Below are positions 33,931 through 43,497 of a DNA stretch of 64,000 nucleotides, piece after piece. The stretch lies in NCBI RefSeq assembly GCF_024704835.1, contig NZ_JAMXBE010000007.1, positions 1-64,000 of the forward strand, read 5' to 3'. A program made the translations under genes and the position numbers. Positions within the stretch are counted from its first letter, which is position 1, and every line of letters starts with the position of its first letter. This DNA is from Parapedobacter tibetensis (GTDB lineage Bacteria; Bacteroidota; Bacteroidia; Sphingobacteriales; Sphingobacteriaceae). The notes under the pieces are model-generated. The model was given only the letters and a program-made list of their open reading frames with translations, did not search any database and had not been told where the DNA came from.

Positions 33931-36696
33931 TTACCTTGCAGAAAAATTGAAATAAACTACCATATTCAATACCCTTGCGGGGTCTTTTTCATAATCGTAT
34001 AATATGTTTTTCAACCCCATTGGCCCCGTAGTCTCGCTGGTCTGTGTGCGACTACCAATGGCGGGGATAGCATGCATGAATGAAATATCACCGGGCGGGA
34101 AATGGGGTTCATAGTTATGCCATTGATCGGTTTTCCAGTTGGGCGTGAACAACCGGAGAAATAAGTCTTCGGTTTCGGTGAGCACCGTAAAGCGCTGTCC
34201 TTCCATTTGGAAAATCCCACCATAGAAGTTGGCATGGTATCCCTTGAATTCCGGATAAACCCAACGTTCACCGGTTTCGGTATCGTTGTGCTCCTTTGTC
34301 CATACACCAAAACGCCCACCTTTCAAGCGGTTTTTCCATACCCTGTAAGGGCCTTTGCCCATATAGGTTACCGACCGGATGCTGTCTTCAGGAAATGAAA
34401 AATTGACCCCTAGCATAAGCGTATGCAGCTCCGCCGGAAAATAGTTGACCTCCATTTTCACCCAACCGGATGTATAAATGGTCCAGCGAAGGGTATTGTA
34501 ATTTGTTTTGCGGTCGAACGTCGATCCAACCACCAAATTGCCCGCATCATCATATTGATGCGTGAAGTCCGCAAAGTTGGTTTCACCCTCGTGGATAGTC
34601 GGTCCATCGGTCAATGGAATAATGCCCTTGGCATTAGCAACGGCCTGAAGCAATCCTGTCGTCTTGTTAATTGATAAGCTGATATCCGCAACTTGTATAT
34701 CATAAACTGAATCCGTTATATTCAGTGCTATTTTGCCCGCGCCTGTTTGCTGAACGATGTCAGCGACCAGCTTTTCCGGGCGGCTAATTGGAAAACTCCA
34801 AGTGAACAGTTCCCGGCCATACGGATCGTCTGCGGTCATATACAAGACGTCATAGTCCGCCCAATTATCCGGCAAAGAGAGCTTCAATGTCCCCTTTTGA
34901 TGTGGTGGGATATCCGGGGCATTTGCCTTGCCTGATTGTTCCATTTGAATGCCCTGCAAACCCATCTTTTGTAGCTTCCATGTAAACTTACATGCATTGA
35001 CATTGGTGAAATGATAGCGGTTTTCAAGGATAAACGTTCCATCGAAACCCTCGGTTATTTCCCTGCGTTCAACATGGATGGGGCCCCATATCTCTTTCAC
35101 AGCGAAAAAACTCCCCTCCTTTTCATGGTGTGGCCCTAAGATGCCATCGGCGCCGCGATGCTTATCCGTATCCAGGGAGTCGTTCAAATCCTTGCGCACA
35201 ACGGCCTGATCGGCAAAATCCCATAAAAAGCCCCCAGCGCTGAGTGGATTATGCCACATCCGATGCCAATAGTCTTCCAATCCCGCGCCGTGCCCACCAT
35301 CAAACCAACCGTGTAGAAATTCGGTGGGCATTACGATTTCGCGTCCGTTTTCATAGTTGCCTACACCATAGTTATATTGGCGATAATGCTGTGTCTCGAT
35401 ACTGTTATGCAGCTGCCATGGGTGTATTATCGGCCGCTTTTGAATATCAAACTCAGCAAAAAGTGGATCAAGTTCGGTATTATGGCCTCCTTCGTTTCCG
35501 TTGGCCCATATCACCACAGATGGATGGTTGCCATCATGATCAATCATCTCTTTTAACAACCGCGTGCCGGTGGGTGTATCGTAATGTCCATGCCAGCCAG
35601 CCAATTCATCAACGACAAACAGGCCCAAGGAATCACAAACGTCTAGGAAATGGCCGTCCGGCGGATAGTGTGCCATGCGAACGGCATTCATATTCATCTC
35701 TTTGATTAGCTCGACATCCGCTATGCTGATGCGTTTGCTCGTAGCCCGGCCTGTTTCCGGACGGAACGCATGACGATTGATACCTTTAAATTTCATCTTC
35801 ACCCCATTGACATAGATGCCGTCCCGCTTCCTCACTTCAATTGTTCGAAAGCCGATCCTTTCCCGCACTTCGTGTACAACCTCATCTCCGCTTTGGAGTG
35901 TAAGGACTGCGGTATATAGATGGGGTGATTCAGGGCTCCAGGGTTTCGCTCCTATTAATCGTTCAGATAGAACGAATTGATTGGGCCTTTCCTTTTTCAA
36001 CGTGAACGTATTGCCTACTGGATTGTTCTTTTGATCAAATAGACGTAAAGTCATCCCATCCGCTTCCTTGCCATCCACATTGGCATGCACCAAAAAATCA
36101 CCGTCGGCATTGGCATCAATTGCGACCTTTCTGATATGGGTTGCTGGCAAAACTTCCAACCAAACCGGCCTGAAAATCCCTCCGAAAATCCAGTAGTCCG
36201 CATGGCGCTCAGCCTTATTAACGCTTTCATTGGCTGAGTGCTTGGCAACGGTCACTTCCAGTATATTATCCTGCCCATACCTTAGCAGTTTATTGATATC
36301 ATACTTGAATGCATAGAAGGCTCCCTGATGTATCGGTCCCGCGGACTTCCCGTTGATCAGCACCTCCGCATCCGTCATTACTCCCTCGAACACGATGTTT
36401 ATTGTTTTGCCTTTCCAAGATTGAGGTACATGGAAGCGGTGCTTGTATAAGCCATTTCCCTTCCCGCGGACGCTATCCGGAGCGAAGCCATAGTCATATC
36501 GGCCAAACCCCTGCAGTTCCCAACATGAGGGCACGCCTATTTTTGTCCACTTTTCGGCGTTCATGCCGTCCGTACAATAGAAATCCCACATCACCATATC
36601 ATCACTCCCTTGGCCGGATAGATAAATCTTTTCCGTTTGTTGCCCCTGCATGGTTGTTGCAGAAAGCATAACAAGGAGCATGGAGAGCAAACGCAT
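33931..36696 (-). CDS. GH2-family glycosidase (1)
   Basis: About 921 aa from ATG at 36696 (MRLLSMLLVMLSATTMQGQ), preferred over ATG 36741 because it starts a clean signal peptide and has an AGGCGG sequence upstream. GH2 sandwich, immunoglobulin and barrel domains are present: VPSCWELQGFGRYDYGF, NGLYKHRFHVP, VLINGKSAGPIHQGAF and MNAVRMAHYPPDGHFLDVCD. The acid/base is in WANGNEGGH (about 402) and the nucleophile in MPTEFLHGWFDGG (about 459). C-terminal beta-galactosidase small-chain-like domains follow. RG-II loci use several GH2 enzymes, including beta-galactosidase, beta-glucuronidase and alpha-L-arabinopyranosidase. I cannot tell which this is. Confidence 0.9.
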   Translation of the reverse strand: MRLLSMLLVMLSATTMQGQQTEKIYLSGQGSDDMVMWDFYCTDGMNAEKWTKIGVPSCWELQGFGRYDYGFAPDSVRGKGNGLYKHRFHVPQSWKGKTINIVFEGVMTDAEVLINGKSAGPIHQGAFYAFKYDINKLLRYGQDNILEVTVAKHSANESVNKAERHADYWIFGGIFRPVWLEVLPATHIRKVAIDANADGDFLVHANVDGKEADGMTLRLFDQKNNPVGNTFTLKKERPNQFVLSERLIGAKPWSPESPHLYTAVLTLQSGDEVVHEVRERIGFRTIEVRKRDGIYVNGVKMKFKGINRHAFRPETGRATSKRISIADVELIKEMNMNAVRMAHYPPDGHFLDVCDSLGLFVVDELAGWHGHYDTPTGTRLLKEMIDHDGNHPSVVIWANGNEGGHNTELDPLFAEFDIQKRPIIHPWQLHNSIETQHYRQYNYGVGNYENGREIVMPTEFLHGWFDGGHGAGLEDYWHRMWHNPLSAGGFLWDFADQAVVRKDLNDSLDTDKHRGADGILGPHHEKEGSFFAVKEIWGPIHVERREITEGFDGTFILENRYHFTNVNACKFTWKLQKMGLQGIQMEQSGKANAPDIPPHQKGTLKLSLPDNWADYDVLYMTADDPYGRELFTWSFPISRPEKLVADIVQQTGAGKIALNITDSVYDIQVADISLSINKTTGLLQAVANAKGIIPLTDGPTIHEGETNFADFTHQYDDAGNLVVGSTFDRKTNYNTLRWTIYTSGWVKMEVNYFPAELHTLMLGVNFSFPEDSIRSVTYMGKGPYRVWKNRLKGGRFGVWTKEHNDTETGERWVYPEFKGYHANFYGGIFQMEGQRFTVLTETEDLFLRLFTPNWKTDQWHNYEPHFPPGDISFMHAIPAIGSRTQTSETTGPMGLKNILYDYEKDPARVLNMVVYFNFSAR

Positions 36697-36744
36697 CGTC
36701 CGAATACCGCCTGAAATGGAAATTTGTGTATTAAACATCATTAA

Positions 36745-38121
36745 TTATACTGTGTCCAAAATCAACACCCAATCGTTTCCATCGCCTTCAGCTTCTGGCG
36801 TACGGAATGTTCGCGTTTCTTGGTTTTCAAATTCCCCGATAACCTCGGTATTCCCTGTACGAGGATCAAACCATGATGCCTTTACTTTTTCTCCGGCGAT
36901 GCTACCCAGGTTGACGTGGATATCCCCACCATTGTAAGCATAAATGAATGCGTAGGTATCCCCTCTGGTGCCCATACGGTAAGCATATTTTTCTCCATTG
37001 GATGCCAATAGGGTTTGGTCGGGTACACGTTCAAGGAAGGGCCGTGATAACATCAGCTTCTTTAAATGCTGCATTTGGTTAGCGCCGGGCGCATGGATAG
37101 CCGAGGTCCACAATTCATCCGAACCGTAAGCCGTGGTGGTATCTGTGGCACTGTGCATTTGCATCACCGAATTATGTCCGTATGTAAAGCCGAATGCGCC
37201 CGCAAATACCGACCAGTAGGCATACCGGCGCATATCAGCATCTGTCCATACGGGCTGTGTGGTGTCATGCAAGCCTTGGGGGATTCCTTCATAAGAAGGT
37301 TCACCATCTATGGTAGGTTTAACCGGATCAAGCGAGTAATCATAAGCGGCGTAGCGCCAGTTATCTTCGCCATGATGGTGTTTTTCATTCGAAGAAGTAT
37401 CCTGGTCGTACCGGCGATGGCCCGATTGAAACATATTGAAATCCAACCACGCCTCAGCATGAAACCAATCGGTAGATGAGGTTCTGCCTCGGGGATGGAA
37501 GGTAATCAGTTTATCAGGATTAGTTTCACGCAACGTCCGCCCGAGGGTTTGCCATACCATGGTCGAATCGTCGCCGCGGATGTCCCCACCATTGAGCCAT
37601 ATTACATTGGAATATGTCTTATATCGATTCGCGAGAAACCGTGCGTATGCCTCCGCTTGCTGCGGGCTTACCCCTCCTTCCTTTACATTGGTACCCCATA
37701 CGGGAACAAGCGCCATGTATAAGCCCTTTTGTTCAGCGAGATTAACTACGTAATCAACATATTCCCAGTATCCCAACGCATCGCCAGCTGTTCGCGCTGT
37801 CAGATTAGGTTTGCCGACATCGCCATTGACCAGTGCAGAATCACCGTAAGCATTGGTTGCCTTCAGCATATGGAGTACCATTACTTGAATCACATTGAAC
37901 CCCTTATCCTTACGGTCTTGCAAATAAAGCTCGGCTTCTTCCTTGGTCAATTTCGAGAACAGCAACCACCCCGTGTCACCCAGCCAGAAAAAAGGATTTC
38001 CTTCACCATCAACCAGAAACCTGCTATTATTCGAAACCGTCAATGACTCTGTTCCACTGTTTTCTTTGGTGCCAGCACATCCCAGTGCAAACACCAATAA
38101 GCTTAGATATACAAACTTCAT
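36745..38121 (-). CDS. GH140-like apiosidase lipoprotein (DUF4038)
   Basis: About 458 aa from ATG at 38121 (MKFVYLSLLVFALGC), chosen because it begins a lipoprotein signal with Cys after ALG. A longer frame reaches 38154 and overlaps the gene before. Motifs are FFWLGDTGWLLFSKLT, VLHMLKATNAYGDSA, IWLNGGDIRGDDS (catalytic Asp about 179) and TIDGEPSYEGIP (catalytic Glu about 272), with a DUF4038 barrel and a C-terminal beta domain (ASWFDPRTGNTE). The founding GH140 enzyme cuts the apiose-galacturonate bond that holds RG-II side chains A and B. This is the most diagnostic RG-II gene in the window. The lipoprotein signal suggests surface or outer-membrane location. Confidence 0.88.
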   Translation of the reverse strand: MKFVYLSLLVFALGCAGTKENSGTESLTVSNNSRFLVDGEGNPFFWLGDTGWLLFSKLTKEEAELYLQDRKDKGFNVIQVMVLHMLKATNAYGDSALVNGDVGKPNLTARTAGDALGYWEYVDYVVNLAEQKGLYMALVPVWGTNVKEGGVSPQQAEAYARFLANRYKTYSNVIWLNGGDIRGDDSTMVWQTLGRTLRETNPDKLITFHPRGRTSSTDWFHAEAWLDFNMFQSGHRRYDQDTSSNEKHHHGEDNWRYAAYDYSLDPVKPTIDGEPSYEGIPQGLHDTTQPVWTDADMRRYAYWSVFAGAFGFTYGHNSVMQMHSATDTTTAYGSDELWTSAIHAPGANQMQHLKKLMLSRPFLERVPDQTLLASNGEKYAYRMGTRGDTYAFIYAYNGGDIHVNLGSIAGEKVKASWFDPRTGNTEVIGEFENQETRTFRTPEAEGDGNDWVLILDTV

Positions 38122-38150
38122 AACTCTTATTTTAATAACTTGTTCATCGC

Positions 38151-40937
38151 TCAATCGAAAAGCCAGTCAATGTCACGATCTTCATCAGATACACCGATCC
38201 CAGCGTTATATGTGCGAATCAACGCGTCCTCATCGACAAACCCCAGCACCAAGCATAGTCCCTTGGGTAAATTCAGTGTGTGACGACCTGCACCAAACAA
38301 ATAGGTATGAATATTCACCCTTGGCAAGCCCTCCACCGCTATTGCATTGGAAATTTTCACCTCCTCTTGCCCATAATCCCCGGCGCTTGCATCATGTTCA
38401 AGAGTAGGTTTGGGCGCATATAGGGATTGCCTATCGTCACTTGAATAACCGACTTTATCTTCGATGAAGTAACCGACTAACACCTTAACAGGGACGTCCG
38501 ACGTGAAGCTGATGCTCGTGCCTTGATTGATTTGTTTTCCACGGTCAAGCGCTACTCCCTGAAGCCCTTCGATTTCGGGAGCAAGCCCGGCAATCCGGGA
38601 TGAATCGTCCCGGAAAGCCATTTGTCCTTCCGTTATGTGGTAAACCCGATGTCCTCCATGAAGCTTAACAGGTATACTCGCCAATCGGTTTATGGGCTGT
38701 GCATGCCCGCGGTGGTTGGCGGATTTCAGGGAATCGATATTTTTGATGAAATTTTGATATTCTTGCTGATATAGCGGCAATAACTCTTTCCATGTCTTAT
38801 ACTTACCATCCGCCGCACGTATGGGTATCCGCCGTTGCGGTGTCTGCATACTGTTGGCATAATAATACGTGTCTTCTGTTAAATAAACGAGTTTTTCATA
38901 ATGGGAAATACTCGCTGCAAGCAGGGGTGCAGCGGCCTCTAAATCTTGGATATCATGGGAATACTTATACCGCAATACCTTAAGCGCTGCTTTTACTTTT
39001 GCCGCATAACAGTTGGCAAGCGCTTCATAGCTATGTACATCATTCATAAGCCGGTTAAACTCTTCCCTATTTTGGGTTACCATCGGTTCGGCCTGTTCAA
39101 TGACTTGCACGGCCGCCCTGGCATGGGCAACCACTTCAGACGCCACACGGCTTGGTGTTTCTCCAATGTGCGTTTCCTTATGCCATGCCTTCCTCGCTTC
39201 ATCGATAATCATTTCACCTTCGGGAGCCTCCGATTCATACAGCATGGTAAATAGGCTGTATTTGTAGGGATTGATGAATTGTGTCATGAACATTCCCAAT
39301 GTCAAGGTCTGTCTGTTGCCGTCTGTGATTCCGAACCGGCGCAGGAGTTTTGGTGCTATCTCACCCGTTTCTTCATAGGCGCTGAGAATAGACTTGCCCT
39401 GATCTGTCTTTGTCCCATAATAATCAGCCAATACATTGCTCCAGTATACTTCTTCAGCGGCGCGTTCCCGCTTGCTTTTCCAGGCATACCTTGCCCAAGC
39501 CTGATACCACATCCAGTCGCGATCCAGTTGCAGCAAGCGTTTACTCGTGTCCGCTGAAATCCGGTCGGCCGTGTAAGGCCAATCCCAATAGGACGCTTGC
39601 GGATATAGATGCAGTCCATTGGAGCCGTATACCTCATGCATAGCGATGACCGATTTTTGGATAAAATCCGGCGAACTGTAGCGAAAGGGTTCCAGATTGG
39701 CCAATATGTGTACGTTTTGGATGTGCACCGGAGCTACAGCACTTAGCTTACGATGCAGTTCAGCCCATTTACCCCGCGGGGTATAGGTGGTCAGGGCCTC
39801 ACCGTTGTATTTGGCCATCGTGTACAAATTGCCATACAGTGGTTTGGCTGTTTCCATCACCCTTGGTGCATCCGTATCGTGTGCGCGTAGCACGATCGGC
39901 GGCTCATCATCCCGTCCCAACGCTTTCATGCCATCCTGTACCGCTGGGATGATGGTCTTGGTAAACCAATCCACATCGTCTTGCCCTACCCCTTCCATCG
40001 CTTCGCCCAAGGTGACCAGCAATCCGACATTGGGGTATTTCTCGACGAATGCCGCGATGGACTTGCGTGTGTAGTCAGCAATCAATGGCATAATGGGGCG
40101 GTTACGATCTTGCGTCTTTATCCCATGATGTTCGGCGAAGGGTTTGGATACGATAATGTTATAGAACATTTGGATAATCCATATTCCACGTTTGTCTGCC
40201 TCTGCGGTCAGGAAGGTAAAGAGTTCCTCATTTCGTTTAAACGTCTCCTCATCAACTTCCACAGCATACGGATAATCATCCAGTTTGACTAGCGAAGCAA
40301 ATGGATGGCCGTTCCACAGGTATAATGAATTATAACGGTTTTCCACCATCATGTCGAGATACCGTATCCATTGCTCCTTGTCATATAACCACGGGAAGAC
40401 TTCTGGCGTATACGGATATTCATAGACTGTACGCCCTGGTAAATAATAGGGCTTTTGTACACCGATGGCCGTGCCACGCAGCACCATTTCTGGCTGGTCT
40501 GAAAAATCAAGGTTGACAGGAAATTCGCCGATGTGCTTGATACGCTCAACCAGTTCCATGCAACCATACAACGTGCCTGTAGCGTCCGCGCCGGCGATTA
40601 TACCGCTACCTGCCTTTGCTTCGGTCAACAAGCGAAACCCTTCTTTTGCAACCGGGAGCACGCCGTTGAGATGTTCACGAATAAAAGTGTCCGTATGCTC
40701 CCCCACAATGATCCGGTTTCCATGGACACTTCTGTCGCCATCGGTTTGCACGGTCACATCATATCCGATGGTCACCAGCGCTTGCCTTAATTTCTCTACA
40801 CCGAATGCAATACGGGGGTTTCCCTCCTCAGCCATAACAATAGTCGTCTTCGACGACTCGACTGTGGGTTCAGAAGTCTGGGGGAAACCATATAGACATA
40901 TTGAAAGAAAACAGCAAATAAAACTTCCTTTGATCAT
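38151..40937 (-). CDS. GH138-like alpha-galacturonidase candidate
   Basis: About 928 aa from ATG at 40937 (MIKGSFICC), preferred over ATG 40958 because AAAAGG lies nine bases upstream and it starts the signal peptide (GFPQT). An N-terminal GH20-zincin-like alpha/beta domain (IAFGVEKLRQALVTIGYD, GADATGTLYGCMELVERI) is followed by a barrel (MMVENRYNSLYLWNGHPFAS, LLVTLGEAMEGVGQDDVDWF) and a long helical region with a C-terminal beta domain. The layout and length fit GH138, the family that removes alpha-galacturonic acid from RG-II chain A. GH67 and GH115 glucuronidases were considered but their motifs are not seen. I call it GH138-like with moderate confidence. Confidence 0.6.
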   Translation of the reverse strand: MIKGSFICCFLSICLYGFPQTSEPTVESSKTTIVMAEEGNPRIAFGVEKLRQALVTIGYDVTVQTDGDRSVHGNRIIVGEHTDTFIREHLNGVLPVAKEGFRLLTEAKAGSGIIAGADATGTLYGCMELVERIKHIGEFPVNLDFSDQPEMVLRGTAIGVQKPYYLPGRTVYEYPYTPEVFPWLYDKEQWIRYLDMMVENRYNSLYLWNGHPFASLVKLDDYPYAVEVDEETFKRNEELFTFLTAEADKRGIWIIQMFYNIIVSKPFAEHHGIKTQDRNRPIMPLIADYTRKSIAAFVEKYPNVGLLVTLGEAMEGVGQDDVDWFTKTIIPAVQDGMKALGRDDEPPIVLRAHDTDAPRVMETAKPLYGNLYTMAKYNGEALTTYTPRGKWAELHRKLSAVAPVHIQNVHILANLEPFRYSSPDFIQKSVIAMHEVYGSNGLHLYPQASYWDWPYTADRISADTSKRLLQLDRDWMWYQAWARYAWKSKRERAAEEVYWSNVLADYYGTKTDQGKSILSAYEETGEIAPKLLRRFGITDGNRQTLTLGMFMTQFINPYKYSLFTMLYESEAPEGEMIIDEARKAWHKETHIGETPSRVASEVVAHARAAVQVIEQAEPMVTQNREEFNRLMNDVHSYEALANCYAAKVKAALKVLRYKYSHDIQDLEAAAPLLAASISHYEKLVYLTEDTYYYANSMQTPQRRIPIRAADGKYKTWKELLPLYQQEYQNFIKNIDSLKSANHRGHAQPINRLASIPVKLHGGHRVYHITEGQMAFRDDSSRIAGLAPEIEGLQGVALDRGKQINQGTSISFTSDVPVKVLVGYFIEDKVGYSSDDRQSLYAPKPTLEHDASAGDYGQEEVKISNAIAVEGLPRVNIHTYLFGAGRHTLNLPKGLCLVLGFVDEDALIRTYNAGIGVSDEDRDIDWLFD

Positions 40938-40964
40938 ATAACAACCTTTTATATTCATATCCTT

Positions 40965-43412
40965 TTACCGTACCCTAATTTCCAAGTAACTGTCAGTCAG
41001 CCCTTCTGAGTGTCCTTCAAGTGTAAGCAGCCCCTTTTCTCCAGTCGATTGGATAATTACCAAGCATTTGCCCTTATAAGCTTTCCGCTTCATTGCCTGA
41101 AAAGGTTCAAGGCTGGCTTGGTAACCGTTATCGACCGCGGCTATCTTTCCCTGGCCCTTTACGTTAAATGCAATTAGATGTTCTGCATCAGGAACGAGGT
41201 TGCCATCCTGATCCAGCACTTCTACCGTCACGAACGATAAATCTTTTCCATCAGCATCGATGGCATAGCGGTCTGCGGTCAACCGGATTTGGGCGGCCTT
41301 GCCCGCCGTATTGATGACCCGTTCAAGCACCACGTCGCCTGATTTACGGGACACGGCTTTCAACTGTCCCGGCTCATAGGGTACATCCCACGACACATGC
41401 AGTGCATCTCCTGCCTTACGCCGTTTTCCGAGCGACCGACCATTCAAAAACAGCTCTACCTCGTCAGCATTGTTGTAGTAAGCCCAAACCGGTACCGTAT
41501 CTCCTTCATTCCAATTCCAATGGGGGAAAATATGCAGTACGTCTTTATCCGTCCACTCGCTCTGGTACATGTAATACACATCTTTGGGGAAGCCCGCTAA
41601 GTCGACAATCCCATAGTACGAACTCCTTGCTGGATATGGGTATGGAACCGGTTCACCCAAGTAATCAAAACCCGTCCATACAAACGTGCCAGCAAGGTAA
41701 TCTGCTTGCTTCACGGCATTCCACGCGATTTCATGGCTGGTGCCCCAATATGCAGCAACATGGTCATAGGCCGAAACCGTGTAATCGGGGTTACCATTTT
41801 CCACGTGTTTTTGTCGGCCATTGGCAGGCCAAAAACGCAAGGTATCATGTCCTAAATCATAATGCCCCCTGGTTTGCAGGGCTGAAGCGGTCTCTGAGGC
41901 CAGCAATGGTTTCCCAGGAAAATTGATGGGCAATTTGGGGTAATCGGCATATTTGTAATTGAACCCCAAGACATCCAATGCCTCGGCCTGTGCGATGAAA
42001 TTCTTTGCATAGTCGGTCTCGGTCAATGCAGCCATTACTGGTCTGGTTGTATCCTGTGATTTTACGATGTTTACCAAATCACGGGTTAGTTGTATGCCCG
42101 TACTATCAAATTGCTCCCGTATCTCATTACCGATGCTCCACATGATGACAGATGGATGGTTGCGATCCCGCTTTACCAAATCTTCCAAATCTCGTTTATG
42201 CCAGGCTTCGAAATCAAGGTGGTAATCAAATTTATTCTTCCGCTTTCTCCACATATCATAGGCCTCATCAATTACCAAAAACCCCATTTCATCGCATAGA
42301 TCAAGAAAATCCTTGGCTGGGGGATTGTGTGAAATCCGAATGGCATTGGTTCCCATCTCGCGGAGTATTTCGAGTTGGCGTTCCATTGCCCGCACATTCA
42401 CTGCTGCCCCTAGTGCGCCTAAATCATGATGCATGCAAACGCCATGTATTTTCAATGGCTTACCGTTCAAGGAAAACCCCTTTTCTACATCAAAATCAAA
42501 ATAGCGGATACCAAATCGCGCTACGTGTTCATTCAGCAATTGACCTTGCTGGTAAATAGACGTTATTATTTTATAAAGGTAGGGTTGCTCCACAGACCAT
42601 AATTGGGGCATATTGACCGACAGTTCATAGTCAATCGTCGTCATGGAGTCGCGAAGTACTTGCTTACCTGTCCTTTTTACAATCTCCTTATCATCCGCAT
42701 CCCGGATCACGATTTCGACCTCCACATCTTGCTCAACACCGGTCAAGTTTTCGATATGGGTTTGCTGCACCACTAATGCTTTTTCAGTGCTGATTGCTGG
42801 TGTTGTCACAAAAGCGCCCCAATGGGCAATGCCTATCTTATTTCTTAGCACCAAATGGACATTGCGGTAAATCCCCGAGCCGGAATACCAACGAGAATTG
42901 GGTTGCGCTGAATTGTCTACCCGCACGGCCACAACATGTTTGCCATCCTTCCCATCGCGCACATAAGGTGTCAGATCATAGCGAAACGCTATATAACCAT
43001 TTGGCCGCTTGCCTAAATAATGGCCGTTTATCCACACCTCACTATTACGGTAAACACCATCAAAATCAATATACACTTGATTGTCATCCGTATCATCAGG
43101 TAAAACAACTGTTTTCCGGTACCAACCAATACCGCCGGGCAGAGCTCCGCCTTGACTGGTTGCGGGATGCTCCCCGCTAAATTCACCTTCGATGCTCCAA
43201 TCGTGAGGCAAATCCAAAAGCCGCCATTCGCTGTCGTCGTAATCCGGTGTATGGGCCATGGAATCGTCTCCAAGGTGGAATTTCCAGCCTTCATTGAAGT
43301 CCATTCGCCCATCGTCCGTCAACTTATTCTTTTGACTAACCGGTTGGCAAGCTATTGCTCCAAAAAAAACAACCACCAGCAAACCAATACTAAACTTCCT
43401 TATGGCATCCAT
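40965..43412 (-). CDS. GH2-family glycosidase lipoprotein (2)
   Basis: 815 aa. The lipoprotein signal is MDAIRKFSIGLLVVVFFGAIAC. Classic GH2 order: FNEGWKFHLGD, LPHDWSIEGEF, GGIGWYRKTVVLP, the YSGSGIYRNVHL motif, GVCMHHDLGALG, acid/base in WSIGNEIRE (about 427), nucleophile in LLASETASA (about 505), then DUF4982-type and C-terminal big-like domains (ADGKDLSFVTVEVLD). The YSGSGIYR and MHHDLG motifs are typical of Bacteroidota beta-galactosidases, though beta-glucuronidases also occur in this group. It is preceded by an 85-base gap with a possible promoter box and followed 6 bases later by the GH138-like gene. Confidence 0.9.
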   Translation of the reverse strand: MDAIRKFSIGLLVVVFFGAIACQPVSQKNKLTDDGRMDFNEGWKFHLGDDSMAHTPDYDDSEWRLLDLPHDWSIEGEFSGEHPATSQGGALPGGIGWYRKTVVLPDDTDDNQVYIDFDGVYRNSEVWINGHYLGKRPNGYIAFRYDLTPYVRDGKDGKHVVAVRVDNSAQPNSRWYSGSGIYRNVHLVLRNKIGIAHWGAFVTTPAISTEKALVVQQTHIENLTGVEQDVEVEIVIRDADDKEIVKRTGKQVLRDSMTTIDYELSVNMPQLWSVEQPYLYKIITSIYQQGQLLNEHVARFGIRYFDFDVEKGFSLNGKPLKIHGVCMHHDLGALGAAVNVRAMERQLEILREMGTNAIRISHNPPAKDFLDLCDEMGFLVIDEAYDMWRKRKNKFDYHLDFEAWHKRDLEDLVKRDRNHPSVIMWSIGNEIREQFDSTGIQLTRDLVNIVKSQDTTRPVMAALTETDYAKNFIAQAEALDVLGFNYKYADYPKLPINFPGKPLLASETASALQTRGHYDLGHDTLRFWPANGRQKHVENGNPDYTVSAYDHVAAYWGTSHEIAWNAVKQADYLAGTFVWTGFDYLGEPVPYPYPARSSYYGIVDLAGFPKDVYYMYQSEWTDKDVLHIFPHWNWNEGDTVPVWAYYNNADEVELFLNGRSLGKRRKAGDALHVSWDVPYEPGQLKAVSRKSGDVVLERVINTAGKAAQIRLTADRYAIDADGKDLSFVTVEVLDQDGNLVPDAEHLIAFNVKGQGKIAAVDNGYQASLEPFQAMKRKAYKGKCLVIIQSTGEKGLLTLEGHSEGLTDSYLEIRVR

Positions 43413-43416
43413 AAAT

Positions 43417-43424
43417 CAAACCTA
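43417..43424 (-). promoter_or_regulatory. Candidate internal PUL promoter box (TAGGTTTG)
   Basis: Minus-strand TAGGTTTG fits TAnnTTTG and lies 4 bases before the GH2 start at 43412, in one of the larger gaps of the PUL (85 bases). A TTG is found only 15 bases upstream, shorter than usual. Use of the box would give a leaderless or nearly leaderless transcript. Confidence 0.22.
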
Positions 43425-43497
43425 ATCATTCACAAAATTCAATGAGCTCCGTCCAATATCCTTTGAAGTGGCCACCGCGATTCTCCGTTGGTCCTTG

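Noticed and set aside
38151-40937. GH115 or GH67 alpha-glucuronidase
   Set aside because: The expected motifs of these families were not seen; the layout suits GH138 better, although this remains tentative.
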